DNA of 64,000 nt, from the NCBI RefSeq assembly GCF_037153975.1, contig NZ_JBBAYJ010000022.1, positions 1 through 64,000 on the forward strand, written 5' to 3'. The position numbers and the translations under genes are program-made. Below the pieces are notes generated by a model. The model saw only the letters and a list, made by a program, of their open reading frames with translations, did not search any database and was not told where the DNA came from. This DNA is from Aquipuribacter sp. SD81. GTDB taxonomy: Bacteria; Actinomycetota; Actinomycetes; Actinomycetales; JBBAYJ01. Shown here in pieces: positions 1 to 8,860 of this stretch (position 1 is the stretch's first letter; each line of letters starts with the position of its first letter).

Positions 1-25
1 GTAGGACACCGCCGGACACCCTTTG

Positions 26-61
26 AGGACAGGCCGCCCCCACCCGGGGGCGGCCTGTCCT
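26..61 (+). terminator. Terminator-like hairpin upstream of tmRNA
   Basis: A perfect 16-bp stem (26-41 with 46-61) encloses a 4-base loop. No T tract follows, which is usual for actinobacterial terminators. It probably ends the transcript of the gene lying left of the window, so that ssrA is transcribed separately. Nothing recognisable as coding lies before it. Confidence 0.7.
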
Positions 62-182
62 GCATGTCCGGGGTCCGTGTCGACGGGGCGACCGTCGCGC
101 GGCCCTGGCCCGAGCCGCGTCCCACGGGGACGGCGGAATACGGGCTTGACCGCCGGCGCTATGCTGGTGCGACAACTACACA

Positions 183-550
183 GGGGGTGACAGGTTTCGA
201 CGGCAGTCGTCGAGCCAGGGGAAGCGGGTCGAGAAGCGCAGGTCATCTCGCTAACGTCCCTGCGAAACCAATAGCTGCCGATTCCAAGCGCAGCGACTTC
301 CAGCTCGCCGCCTGAGCGAGTTCTGAAGTCCGTCGGCCCGGGCGTGCTCCCGTCCCGGTGACCGGCGTCGACTAGGGAGCCACTGGGTCCGTCCTCCGTC
401 ACCGGGGCCGGACCGACACCTGGGTGACTGAGCCCGTCGACGACTTGCTTGCGTGATCGTCGGGGCCGAGAAACTCAGCAGCAAGCTGCACCCGGAGAAG
501 CCCTGGTCGTTCACTGTCGGACGCGGGTTCAATTCCCGCCACCTCCACCG
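183..550 (+). ncRNA. ssrA: tmRNA (transfer-messenger RNA, SsrA)
   Basis: tmRNA rescues stalled ribosomes by trans-translation with SmpB and tags the nascent chain for proteolysis. The 5' end GGGGGU (183-188) pairs with ACCUCC (541-546) to form the tRNA-like acceptor stem. The T-arm sequence GGTTCAATTCCCGCC lies just before it and the discriminator A is at 547. The encoded 3' end reads CCG, so the CCA tail must be completed by tRNA nucleotidyltransferase. An internal reading frame encodes the tag. Strong hairpins lie on both sides of the gene. Homology with actinobacterial ssrA is clear; exact ends are uncertain by a few bases. Confidence 0.95.
274..315 (+). other. tmRNA proteolysis-tag reading frame
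   Basis: Codons GCT GCC GAT through GCC GCC TGA encode the tag AADSKRSDFQLAA. Other actinobacterial tags resemble ADSKRTDFALAA. The C-terminal LAA needed for ClpX recognition is kept, but the residue before it is Q rather than the common A. The exact resume codon could be one codon earlier or later. Confidence 0.85.
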
Positions 551-558
551 CGTCACCC

Positions 559-592
559 GAGGACGCCGCCCTCTCCGGAGGGCGGCGTCCTC
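559..592 (+). terminator. tmRNA terminator hairpin
   Basis: A perfect 15-bp stem (559-573 with 578-592) and a TCCG loop begin nine bases after the end of ssrA. It also lies just beyond the 3' end of the converging gene on the minus strand, so it may act in both directions. Confidence 0.8.
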
Positions 593-601
593 GTCGCATC
601 G

Positions 602-1516
602 TCACGGAGCGACGATTGACCACGCCTCCGGCACGACCCGCCACGTGCGCTGAGCCACGGGGTCCGAGAGCTCGCCGTCGGCGTCGACGGAGAAGGCGTC
701 GTCACCGACCGCGGACACCTCGACGGTGTCGTGCGCCTCGACGCCGGTGACGTCCTGGCGGACGTGGTGCCGGCCGTGCCGCAGCGCGGCGGCGTAGGCG
801 AGGCGTGCGGCCCACCCCGTGGAGCGCGAGACGGTCACCTGCGCCCGCCCCGAGAACGGGTCGGCGTTCGGTGCGACCGGAGCGCCGCCACCGATGGTGC
901 GGCCGAGCCCCACCGCCACCATGAGCAGCCGCTGCCCGCCGTCATGCACCTCGCGGCCGTCCACACGGACCCTCAGGTGCCAGCCCCGCGTCCGCAGCCC
1001 GGCGACGACCGCCGCCGCCGAGTAGGCGGCCCCGCCGAGCACCGACTTGGTCGAGGCCGCCTCCTCAGCCGTCCGGGCGGCCGCGGCCCCGACGCCGACG
1101 TGCGCGGCGTTCACGACCACCTGCTCCTCGTCGTCGAGGAGGACGGCCATGGGTCGGGCGGCCCCGCGTACCGCCAGGCGCGCCGCCGCCGGGACGTCGA
1201 GCGGCACGCCGACCCCGCGGGCCAGGTCGTTCCCGGTGCCGAGCGGGAGCAGGGCCACCGCCACCGCTGCGTCCCTCTCCGTGCCGGCACGACGCCGGTC
1301 GTGCATCACCTGCACGAGCCGGTGCACGCTCCCGTCGCCTCCGAGCACGACGAGACGCTCGGGCTCACCGTCGAGGACGGCCCGGAGGTGGTCGTCGCCG
1401 GCGACCCGCTCGACGTCCACGGCGGCGTGCGCGCGCAGGGCGTCCAACGCGGCCGCGACGTCGTCCGGGGACTCCTGGGCCTTCACCTCGCTGACGACCG
1501 CGACGACCCGACCCAT
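602..1516 (-). CDS. Diacylglycerol/lipid kinase family protein
   Basis: This 304-residue protein belongs to the diacylglycerol kinase catalytic (DAGK/LCB5) family, ATP-dependent kinases that phosphorylate lipids such as diacylglycerol. The nucleotide-binding motif GGDGS is at residues 59-63 and the family motif PLGTGNDLAR at 91-100. Length fits the bacterial DgkB/YegS type. A TAGGGT box ends 6 bases before the ATG, so the message is probably leaderless. It converges on ssrA across the hairpin at 559-592. The natural substrate (diacylglycerol, a phosphatidylinositol-mannoside precursor or another lipid) cannot be read from sequence. Confidence 0.88.
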   Translation of the reverse strand: MGRVVAVVSEVKAQESPDDVAAALDALRAHAAVDVERVAGDDHLRAVLDGEPERLVVLGGDGSVHRLVQVMHDRRRAGTERDAAVAVALLPLGTGNDLARGVGVPLDVPAAARLAVRGAARPMAVLLDDEEQVVVNAAHVGVGAAAARTAEEAASTKSVLGGAAYSAAAVVAGLRTRGWHLRVRVDGREVHDGGQRLLMVAVGLGRTIGGGAPVAPNADPFSGRAQVTVSRSTGWAARLAYAAALRHGRHHVRQDVTGVEAHDTVEVSAVGDDAFSVDADGELSDPVAQRTWRVVPEAWSIVAP

Positions 1517-1522
1517 CCGACG

Positions 1523-1528
1523 ACCCTA
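1523..1528 (-). promoter_or_regulatory. -10 box (TAGGGT), leaderless start
   Basis: TAGGGT on the minus strand ends 6 bases before the ATG at 1516. No Shine-Dalgarno sequence is present. Confidence 0.6.
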
Positions 1529-1595
1529 CGGCCCGGTCCGTGCAGGCACGAGGTGCTGCAGGCCGAGCGCCGCCGGACGTCGGGCCGAGCGCGGC

Positions 1596-2267
1596 TCAGG
1601 AGACGTCGGCGAGGAGCTCCTCCATGCGCGAGATCTCGACCGACTGCTTGAGCGCCGTGTCCTCCACCATCTCGACGATCCGGTAGTTGCGGGCGCCGGC
1701 CGCATCGGCCGCCATGTCGAGCGCGCCCTCGTGGTGGGCGATCATCAGCTCGAGGAAGAGGCGGTCGAACTCGGCGCCCCGGGCGGCGTCGAGCGCCAGC
1801 ATCTGCTCCGTCGTCGCCATGCCCTGCATGAGCTCGTGCCCGTGGTCGTCCTCGTCCGCGCGGGCCAGGCCGTTCGACTCCAGCCACCCCTGCATCGCGT
1901 CGATCTCCGGCCCCTGCCCGTCGTAGATGCGGTCCGCCAGGGTGAGGACGCGCTCGTCCTCGGCGCGGTCGGGAGCCAACGCCGCCATCTCCAGCGCCTG
2001 GGCGTGGTGGGGGACCATGGCGCGCACGAACGCGACGTCGGCCTCGTCCCACGCCGCGACGTTGGACATGGACCCCACCTCGCCCGGCTCGATGGTGGTC
2101 GTCGGCTCGCCGGGTCGGCCGGGGACGACGACGGGGACGTCGGCGGCCGTGTAGGCGATGGTCGCGGGCGGCGGGGCGGCCTCGGTGCCGCCCCCGCACG
2201 CGCTCAGGCCGGCCGCGACGGCGACCGTGGAGGCGAGTAGGACGGGGCGGAGGAGTCGGTGGAGCAC
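1596..2267 (-). CDS. DUF305 domain lipoprotein
   Basis: A 223-residue exported lipoprotein. A short hydrophobic signal ends in the lipobox LSAC with the lipidated cysteine at residue 24. Residues about 75-220 form a DUF305 domain with its two internal repeats: each has a paired histidine (MVPHHAQALEMA near 84-95 and MIAHHEGALDMA near 175-186). DUF305 proteins fold as ferritin-like helical bundles and are often linked to copper handling or stress. No copper genes lie next to it here, so the role is open. Start is GTG 2267, chosen because it precedes the signal peptide directly. Confidence 0.9.
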   Translation of the reverse strand: MLHRLLRPVLLASTVAVAAGLSACGGGTEAAPPPATIAYTAADVPVVVPGRPGEPTTTIEPGEVGSMSNVAAWDEADVAFVRAMVPHHAQALEMAALAPDRAEDERVLTLADRIYDGQGPEIDAMQGWLESNGLARADEDDHGHELMQGMATTEQMLALDAARGAEFDRLFLELMIAHHEGALDMAADAAGARNYRIVEMVEDTALKQSVEISRMEELLADVS

Positions 2268-2406
2268 GCGGCTGTCCCAAGGGTCTCGACGGGCATCGAC
2301 AGGGCGAGGGTACGTCAGGCGTGCGGCGCTCCGACAGGTCCGGCCGAACGGCCGGTCAGCCGTCGGTCACAATGACCCCGGTCGCCCACCCGTGTTCCCG
2401 TTCCGG

Positions 2407-2424
2407 TCGATCGTTATCGATCCG
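2407..2424. promoter_or_regulatory. Possible LacI-type operator half-match
   Basis: The inverted repeat GATCG-TTAT-CGATC (2409-2422) contains CGTTATCGAT (2412-2421). That is identical to ten of the fourteen bases of the palindrome between the xylan-locus arms at 57941-57954. AT-rich words are rare in this GC-rich DNA. It lies upstream of the LVIVD-repeat gene. Binding by a LacI-family protein is inference. Confidence 0.3.
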
Positions 2425-2545
2425 TGACCAAGTTCGCCCTTTTGCGCCGACGGCCGCCAGGACAGGCTGTGTCATCCAGCCCGGACGGTCGGGAACCGCC
2501 GACGCAGGCGGTCCCGACCACCCTGACCCCGGAGGTCGTCCCACC

Positions 2546-3928
2546 ATGACAGCAGCCCTTCGACCCAGGCGCTCGCGCGTCCTGGGTGCCGTGATGGCGG
2601 CGTCCGTCGCCATCGGCCTGGCCGCGTTCGCGCCCGCCGCCGCGGCGGACGTGCTCGAGCCCGGCGAGATCGACAAGAGCAAGAACATGCACCTGCTCAC
2701 GAACATCCCCAAGAACGGGGCCTTCGCGAGCGAGGGCGCCTTCAGCAGCGACCTCGCCTTCAAGGGGGACTACGCCTTCGCCGGCAACTACAACGGCTTC
2801 ACGGTCTACGACATCAAGAACCCGCGGAAGGCCAGGCAGGCTCTGCAGGTCGCGTGCCCCGGCTCGCAGAACGACATCACGGTCTACGGCGACCTCATGT
2901 TCCTGTCCGTCGACTCCACGCGCACCGACGACAGCTGCAACAGCTCCTCCCTGAGCAGCCTCGCGGACGCGCAGGCGGGCAACTACTGGGAGGGCATCCG
3001 CATCTGGGACATCAGCGACCCGCTGGCGCCCGTGTACGTCAAGTCGGTCGCCACCGACTGCGGCTCGCACACCCACACGCTCGTCCCGGACGGCGACACC
3101 GTGTACGTCTACGTGTCGTCCTACGGCCCCAACCCGAACCTCGCGAACTGCCAGCCGCCGCACGACAAGATCTCGATCGTCGAGGTGCCGGTGGACGACC
3201 CGACCGCTGCAGCGGTCATCGCCGAGCCGGTGCTCTTCCCGGACGGTGGGCTCACGACGCGCACGGCCGGCTGCCACGACATCACCGCGTACCCGGAGGT
3301 GGGCCTCGCGGCCGGCGCCTGCATGGGTGAGGGCGTCGTCATGGACATCGAGGACCCGGCGAACCCGGTCCTGCTCGACCGCGTCGCGGACACCGAGAAC
3401 TTCGCCTTCTGGCACTCGGCGACCTTCAACAACGACGCCACGACCGTGATGTTCACCGACGAGCTCGGCGGCGGCGGTGGCGCGACGTGCAACCCGGCCG
3501 TCGGGCCGAACAAGGGCGCCAACGCCTACTACACGCTGTCGGACGGCGAGCTGTCGTTCGAGAGCTACTTCAAGATCCCGCGCGAGCAGTCGAGCACCGA
3601 GAACTGCGTCGCCCACAACGGCTCGCTCATCCCGGTGAAGGGCAAGGACGTGATGGTCCAGGCCTGGTACCAGGGCGGCATCAACGTCGTGGACTTCACC
3701 GACCCGGCCAACCCGGTCGAGATCGGCCACTTCGACCGCGGTCCGCTCTCGGACGAGCGCCTGATCATCGGTGGCTCGTGGTCGGCGTACTACTACGACG
3801 GCTACATCTACTCCAACGACATCCAGCAGGGCCTGGACGTGCTGGAGATCCGTGACCGTCGCGTCGCGAACGGCAAGTCCGGCAAGTACGCCGAGGACTT
3901 CAACCCGCAGACGCAGCCGCAGTACTGA
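2546..3928 (+). CDS. Secreted LVIVD-repeat (beta-propeller-like) protein
   Basis: A 460-residue exported protein. Residues 1-34 are a signal peptide with an Ala-rich cleavage region. The rest carries repeated blades of the LVIVD type, such as FTVYDIKNPRKA, IRIWDISDPLAPVY, VVMDIEDPANPVLL and INVVDFTDPANPVEIG. These suggest a surface or secreted beta-propeller of unknown ligand. Several cysteines and many aromatic and Asn residues fit an extracellular protein. ATG 2546 was chosen because GGAGG lies at 2531-2535 and the signal peptide begins there. A terminator follows. It stands alone, with no operon partner. Enzymatic activity cannot be inferred. Confidence 0.85.
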   Translation: MTAALRPRRSRVLGAVMAASVAIGLAAFAPAAAADVLEPGEIDKSKNMHLLTNIPKNGAFASEGAFSSDLAFKGDYAFAGNYNGFTVYDIKNPRKARQALQVACPGSQNDITVYGDLMFLSVDSTRTDDSCNSSSLSSLADAQAGNYWEGIRIWDISDPLAPVYVKSVATDCGSHTHTLVPDGDTVYVYVSSYGPNPNLANCQPPHDKISIVEVPVDDPTAAAVIAEPVLFPDGGLTTRTAGCHDITAYPEVGLAAGACMGEGVVMDIEDPANPVLLDRVADTENFAFWHSATFNNDATTVMFTDELGGGGGATCNPAVGPNKGANAYYTLSDGELSFESYFKIPREQSSTENCVAHNGSLIPVKGKDVMVQAWYQGGINVVDFTDPANPVEIGHFDRGPLSDERLIIGGSWSAYYYDGYIYSNDIQQGLDVLEIRDRRVANGKSGKYAEDFNPQTQPQY

Positions 3929-3963
3929 CGGTCGGGTCCCAGGACCCGCACCGGACGACCGCA

Positions 3964-4007
3964 CCGACGGGCCCGGTCCCCTCTCGCGAGGGGGCCGGGC
4001 CCGTCGG
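3964..4007 (+). terminator. Rho-independent-type hairpin
   Basis: A 20-bp stem (3964-3983 with 3988-4007, one G-T wobble) with a TCGC loop lies 35 bases after the LVIVD gene stop. No T tract follows. Confidence 0.85.
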
Positions 4008-4080
4008 CGTCCCGGCGCGCGCCAGGGCCGGCAGGGTCGTGCGGCGGCCCCGACGGGCGGCCGCTGGCAGACTGCGGGAG

Positions 4081-5016
4081 GTGAGCGGCCGGGTCGTCGT
4101 CGTCGGCAGCGCCAACGTCGACCTCGTCCTCCCGGTGGCGCGCGTCCCCCGTGCCGGCGAGACCGTCCTCGCCACGGGCCCGGCCCGACGGCACCCGGGC
4201 GGCAAGGGCCTGAACCAGGCGGTCGCGGCCGCGCGCGCCGGCGCCGAGGTCACCTTCGTGGGCGCCGTGGGCGACGACGACGGCGGGCGTTGGCTGCGGG
4301 CCGTGCTCGCGGACGAGGGCGCGACGACCGACCACGTGCTCGTCGCCGACGCCCCCACGGGCGCCGCCCACGTGCTCGTGCAGGACGACGGCGACAACGC
4401 GATCGTCGTGGTGCCCGGCGCCAACGCGACGGTCACGGCCCTGCCGGGCCCCGCGCTCGCCGCCCTGGCCGGGGCTCCGGTCGTGCTCGTCCAGCTGGAG
4501 GTCGGCTCCGCGCTCGTGGCCGACACCCTGGGCCACGCGCGGGACGCCGGGGCGTGCGTGGTCCTCAACGCGGCCCCCGCCACGCCGGAGGCGACGGACC
4601 TCCTCGCCGACGTGGACGTGCTCGTCGTCAACGAGCACGAGGCGCTGGCCCTGCGACCGGGGTCCCCGGGGGTGCGCGAGGCGGCTCGACGGCTGGTCCG
4701 CTCCGGAGGGGACGGGCGGCCACGCGACGTGGTCGTCACCCTCGGCGCGGCCGGAGCGCTGCTGTGCAGCCGCGACGGCCGTGAGCTGACGGTCGCCGCG
4801 CCGCCCGCAGACGTCGTCGACACCACGGGGGCGGGGGACGCCGCCGTCGGTCACCTCGCAGCGGGGCTCGCCGCGGGGCGTGGGCTCGAGGAGGCGCTGC
4901 GTCGGGCGTGCGCGGCCGGTTCGCTCGCCGTACGCACGGCGGGGGCCGTTCCGTCTCTGCCCGACGCCGCCGCGGTCGACCGGCTGCTCGCCGGCGCGGA
5001 GCGTCCCGGCCGCTGA
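4081..5016 (+). CDS. rbsK: Ribokinase, PfkB family
   Basis: An ATP-dependent sugar kinase of 311 residues, most like ribokinase (D-ribose to ribose 5-phosphate). The N-terminal PfkB signature PGGKGLNQA is at 39-47 and the C-terminal catalytic motif DTTGAGDAAVGH at 247-258, with the catalytic Asp at 253. GTG 4081 was chosen because CAGACT ends 7 bases before it, like the leaderless pattern seen elsewhere. A GTG 42 bases upstream is possible but adds residues lacking family similarity. No ribose transporter or repressor is adjacent, so substrate assignment within PfkB rests on the motifs. Confidence 0.85.
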   Translation: MSGRVVVVGSANVDLVLPVARVPRAGETVLATGPARRHPGGKGLNQAVAAARAGAEVTFVGAVGDDDGGRWLRAVLADEGATTDHVLVADAPTGAAHVLVQDDGDNAIVVVPGANATVTALPGPALAALAGAPVVLVQLEVGSALVADTLGHARDAGACVVLNAAPATPEATDLLADVDVLVVNEHEALALRPGSPGVREAARRLVRSGGDGRPRDVVVTLGAAGALLCSRDGRELTVAAPPADVVDTTGAGDAAVGHLAAGLAAGRGLEEALRRACAAGSLAVRTAGAVPSLPDAAAVDRLLAGAERPGR

Positions 5017-5051
5017 GCCCCGGCCCCGACCGCTCGGCCGGGCGCCGGGGC
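5017..5051. terminator. Bidirectional terminator hairpin
   Basis: GCCCCGGC (5017-5024) pairs with GCCGGGGC (5044-5051), continued by CCCG/CGGG inside with one bulged C. It lies between two converging genes, directly after the rbsK stop. Confidence 0.55.
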
Positions 5052-5064
5052 GGCCGCGAGGGCC

Positions 5065-5307
5065 TCAGCCGTCCGTGCTCTCCTCCTCGACCTCCTGCTC
5101 GACGTCCTCGCCGGCGTCCTCGACGTCCTCACCGGCGTCCTCGACGCCCTGCTCGACGTCCTCGCCGGCGTCCTCGACCTCCTGCTCGACGCCGTCGTCG
5201 ACGACGTCGTCGCCGCAGCCGGCCAGGCCGAGCACCGCCGCGGCGGCGACGGCGACGACCGCGGGGGCGCGTCGGGCGAGGGTGCTTCGGGTGCGGGACG
5301 TGCTCAT
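5065..5307 (-). CDS. Small acidic-repeat lipoprotein
   Basis: An 80-residue predicted lipoprotein. The signal peptide ends in LAGC with the lipidated cysteine at residue 31. The mature part is almost entirely Glu, Asp, Val, Ala and Gly in repeats of the type EDAGEDVEQ (about residues 43-74), mirrored by near-identical DNA repeats. It would be an extended, strongly negative chain outside the membrane. The start at 5307 is supported by AGGAGG at 5312-5317. I recognise no family. Cation binding or a wall spacer role would be speculation. The repeats make length variation between strains likely. Confidence 0.75.
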   Translation of the reverse strand: MSTSRTRSTLARRAPAVVAVAAAAVLGLAGCGDDVVDDGVEQEVEDAGEDVEQGVEDAGEDVEDAGEDVEQEVEEESTDG

Positions 5308-5516
5308 GGTGCCTCCTGGGGGTCGCTGCCCCGCCGGTCGACGAGGCCGTCCGCCGGACGCTAGGGGCCACCGGGTGGCCCCGCACGTCGTGACGAGCTC
5401 CGGTGCGGGCGGGGCGGGGCGCGGGAGAGCCCGCTGCGAGGCGGACGAACAGGGTGAGGGGCGCGGCACGTGCGACGGAGGTGGACCGGGACCCCGCCGC
5501 ACGACAGGATCGGCCC

Positions 5517-6907
<1,391 letters not shown>

Positions 6908-6911
<4 letters not shown>

Positions 6912-7507
6912 TCGGCCGCGACGCGCTCGGGCCGCTGCTCCCGCCGCCGCCACCGGCGCCGCGGGCGGGGGCGCTGCTCGTCGCGCACCCGTCGCTGGTC
7001 GACCCGAACTTCCGGGCGACCGTCGTGCTGCTGCTGAACCACTCCGAGGAGGGCAGCCTCGGGCTCGTGCTCAACCGGCCCCTCGTCAGCGACGTCGCGG
7101 ACGTGCTCCCGGTGTGGCACGACCACGTGACCGAGCCGCCGCACCTGTTCCAGGGCGGTCCGGTCGGGCTGGACTCGGCGATCGGGCTCGCCCGGCTGCC
7201 CGGCGACGACGGCGAGCCGCCGGGGCTCAAGCGCCTCGTCGGCTCGATCGCGGTCGTCGACCTCGACGCCCCGCCGGAGATCGTGGCGCCCGCGGCCGCG
7301 GGCCTGCGCGTTTACGCCGGGCACGCCGGCTGGGGCGCGGGCCAGCTCGACGACGAGCTCGCCGAGGGCGCGTGGTTCGTCGTCGACTCCGAGCCGGGCG
7401 ACGGCTTCCGGGGGGACACCGAGACGCTGTGGCGCGACGTGCTGCTGCGCCAGACCACGACGGTCGCGCTCGCCGCCACCTACCGCGGCGACCCCGAGGT
7501 CAACTGA
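6908..7507 (+). CDS. YqgE/AlgH family protein (DUF179)
   Basis: A 199-residue cytosolic protein of the widespread YqgE/AlgH family, whose biochemical role is not settled. Typical family segments are LVAHPSLVDPNFRATVVLLLNH near residues 25-46, GLVLNRPL, and the glycine-rich GHAGWGAGQLDDELAEG near 140. GTG 6908 overlaps the malic-enzyme TGA (GTGA), so the two genes are translationally coupled. A proline run (LLPPPPPAP) precedes the domain. A minus-strand gene converges 29 bases beyond its end. Confidence 0.85.
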
Positions 7508-7536
7508 CACGCACGCGCCAGGGCGGAGGGTGCCGC

Positions 7537-8409
7537 TCAGACCAGTGCAATGCCGCCGGGGGTGCGCGCCGGCGGAGCCGCGCGACCGAGGTCGAGGGCC
7601 TCGCGCAGCGCACGCGCCACGAAGGGCGGGAGCTGCAGGCCCGCGCCCTCGCGCACGAGCAGCTCCTGCGCGACGCGCTGCACGGGCGACACGAAGCGGT
7701 CGACGCCCGCGTCGCCGGCGAGGGCGCCCGCCACCCGGCCGAAGGCCGCGGCGTTCGCCGGGGTCGTCGCCCCGATCGGGCGGTAGGTGCGGGTGCGCAC
7801 GACCCGGCACAAATGCAGCTGCCACGGGCTGAGGCGCTGCCGGTGCAGCAGGGCGGAGTTGCGGTAGTAGGCGAAGTGCGTCGACTCCTGCCCCCGGATC
7901 GGCCCGACGGCGGTCTCGGCGAAGCCGCGCGCCCCCAGCGCGACCAGCCGCTTCCTCAGCAGGTCGTAGCCGACGGCGGTGAGGCGCTCGTGCATGGCGC
8001 CGACCGACAGGTAGAGGAACATGAGCGCGTCGTGGACCCCCGGCAGGTGCGCGAGGGCGCCCGCGACCCGCAGCGACCGGCTGATGGCCGTGAGCTCCGG
8101 CTGCGAGGGCGGGAGCCCGACCTCGGCCTGCAGCCGGTCGAACACCCAGCCGTGCGGCAGCTCCTGCTCCTCCCACACGCGGATGAAGCGCCGCGTGGTG
8201 TCGTCGGCCTGAGGGAGCAGCACCTGCAGCTCCAGCACGTTGCGCTCCACCTCGCGCTCCACGCGCGCGAAGTAGTCGAGGCTCGGGCCGAGCTCCTCGC
8301 GGACCACGCGCGCGTCGCGGACCGAGTAGTCGACGGCGGCGAGGTCGATGGGGCCCTCGGCCTCCATCCGGTCGAGCTGCGCGTCGATGTCGATGCTGGA
8401 GAGGGACAC
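7537..8409 (-). CDS. Ferritin-like diiron protein, possibly acyl-ACP desaturase type
   Basis: A 290-residue soluble, mostly helical protein. It shows two ExxH pairs, E83-P-H86 region (EQELPHGW) and E175-S-T-H178 (GQESTHF), each with glutamates on the preceding helix (for example E56 and E141). That arrangement suits a four-helix bundle with a carboxylate-bridged diiron site, as in soluble acyl-ACP desaturases and related ferritin-like proteins. The start GTG 8409 has GGAGG a few bases upstream. The gene diverges from DUF3039. Related actinobacterial proteins are sometimes named LepA, which this is not. The desaturase function is a guess. Confidence 0.65.
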   Translation of the reverse strand: MSLSSIDIDAQLDRMEAEGPIDLAAVDYSVRDARVVREELGPSLDYFARVEREVERNVLELQVLLPQADDTTRRFIRVWEEQELPHGWVFDRLQAEVGLPPSQPELTAISRSLRVAGALAHLPGVHDALMFLYLSVGAMHERLTAVGYDLLRKRLVALGARGFAETAVGPIRGQESTHFAYYRNSALLHRQRLSPWQLHLCRVVRTRTYRPIGATTPANAAAFGRVAGALAGDAGVDRFVSPVQRVAQELLVREGAGLQLPPFVARALREALDLGRAAPPARTPGGIALV

Positions 8410-8517
8410 AGGACCTCCGGGGACGGGTCGGCGGCACGGGAGCGGCATCCGGCGCGGGTCGGCCGCGCCCGTCGTGCACAGGACGTCCGGCACCGCCTGC
8501 GGCGGCGGATGGGGTCC

Positions 8518-8523
8518 TACACT
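8518..8523 (+). promoter_or_regulatory. -10 box (TACACT), leaderless start
   Basis: TACACT ends 7 bases before the ATG at 8531, and no Shine-Dalgarno sequence is present. Confidence 0.6.
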
Positions 8524-8530
8524 CGAGGTC

Positions 8531-8860
8531 ATGTCGGAGCCGTCCTTCCCGTCCGCCCCCACGGGGCCGGGCGCGCCCGCGACCCAGCCGGCCGGCACGG
8601 CGGTGCTCGAGCCCGAGCGCACGGTCGAGCCCGCCGACCCGGGTGACCACGAGCGCTTCGCGCACTACGTGAAGAAGGACAAGATCGTCGCCAGCGCCGT
8701 GACGGGCGAGCCGCTCACGGCCCTGTGCGGCAAGGTGTGGGTGCCGAGCCGGGACCCGAAGAAGTTCCCGGTGTGCCCGACGTGCAAGGAGATCTACGAG
8801 GGCCTCAAGCCGGGCGGTGGCGACGAGGGCTCCGGCTCCGGCTCCGGATCGGACCGTTGA
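8531..8860 (+). CDS. DUF3039 protein, probable small zinc-binding protein
   Basis: A 109-residue actinobacterial protein of family DUF3039. The conserved core is FAHYVKKDKI (43-52), ALCGKVWVP (64-72) and FPVCPTCKEIYEGL (79-92). H45, C66, C82 and C85 form a plausible zinc site. The N-terminal 35 residues are Pro/Ala rich and the tail is a Gly-Ser run. A helicase gene overlaps its stop codon by TTGA, an arrangement I recall as common in Actinobacteria, which suggests a shared process. Function is unknown. Confidence 0.85.
   Translation: MSEPSFPSAPTGPGAPATQPAGTAVLEPERTVEPADPGDHERFAHYVKKDKIVASAVTGEPLTALCGKVWVPSRDPKKFPVCPTCKEIYEGLKPGGGDEGSGSGSGSDR

Noticed and set aside
146-165. TTGACC and TATGCT before ssrA as a promoter
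   Set aside because: Only 8 bases separate them, far from the usual 16-18, and no alternative pairing gives two good boxes. A real ssrA promoter must exist but I cannot place it.
4039-4080. Upstream GTG 4039 as the start of the ribokinase gene
   Set aside because: It adds 14 residues without family similarity, while GTG 4081 fits the CAGACT box with a 7-base gap.
5403-5516. N-terminal extension of the malic enzyme
   Set aside because: The frame is open upstream but the residues are low-complexity, and ATG 5517 begins exactly at the ACT domain with a -10-like box before it.
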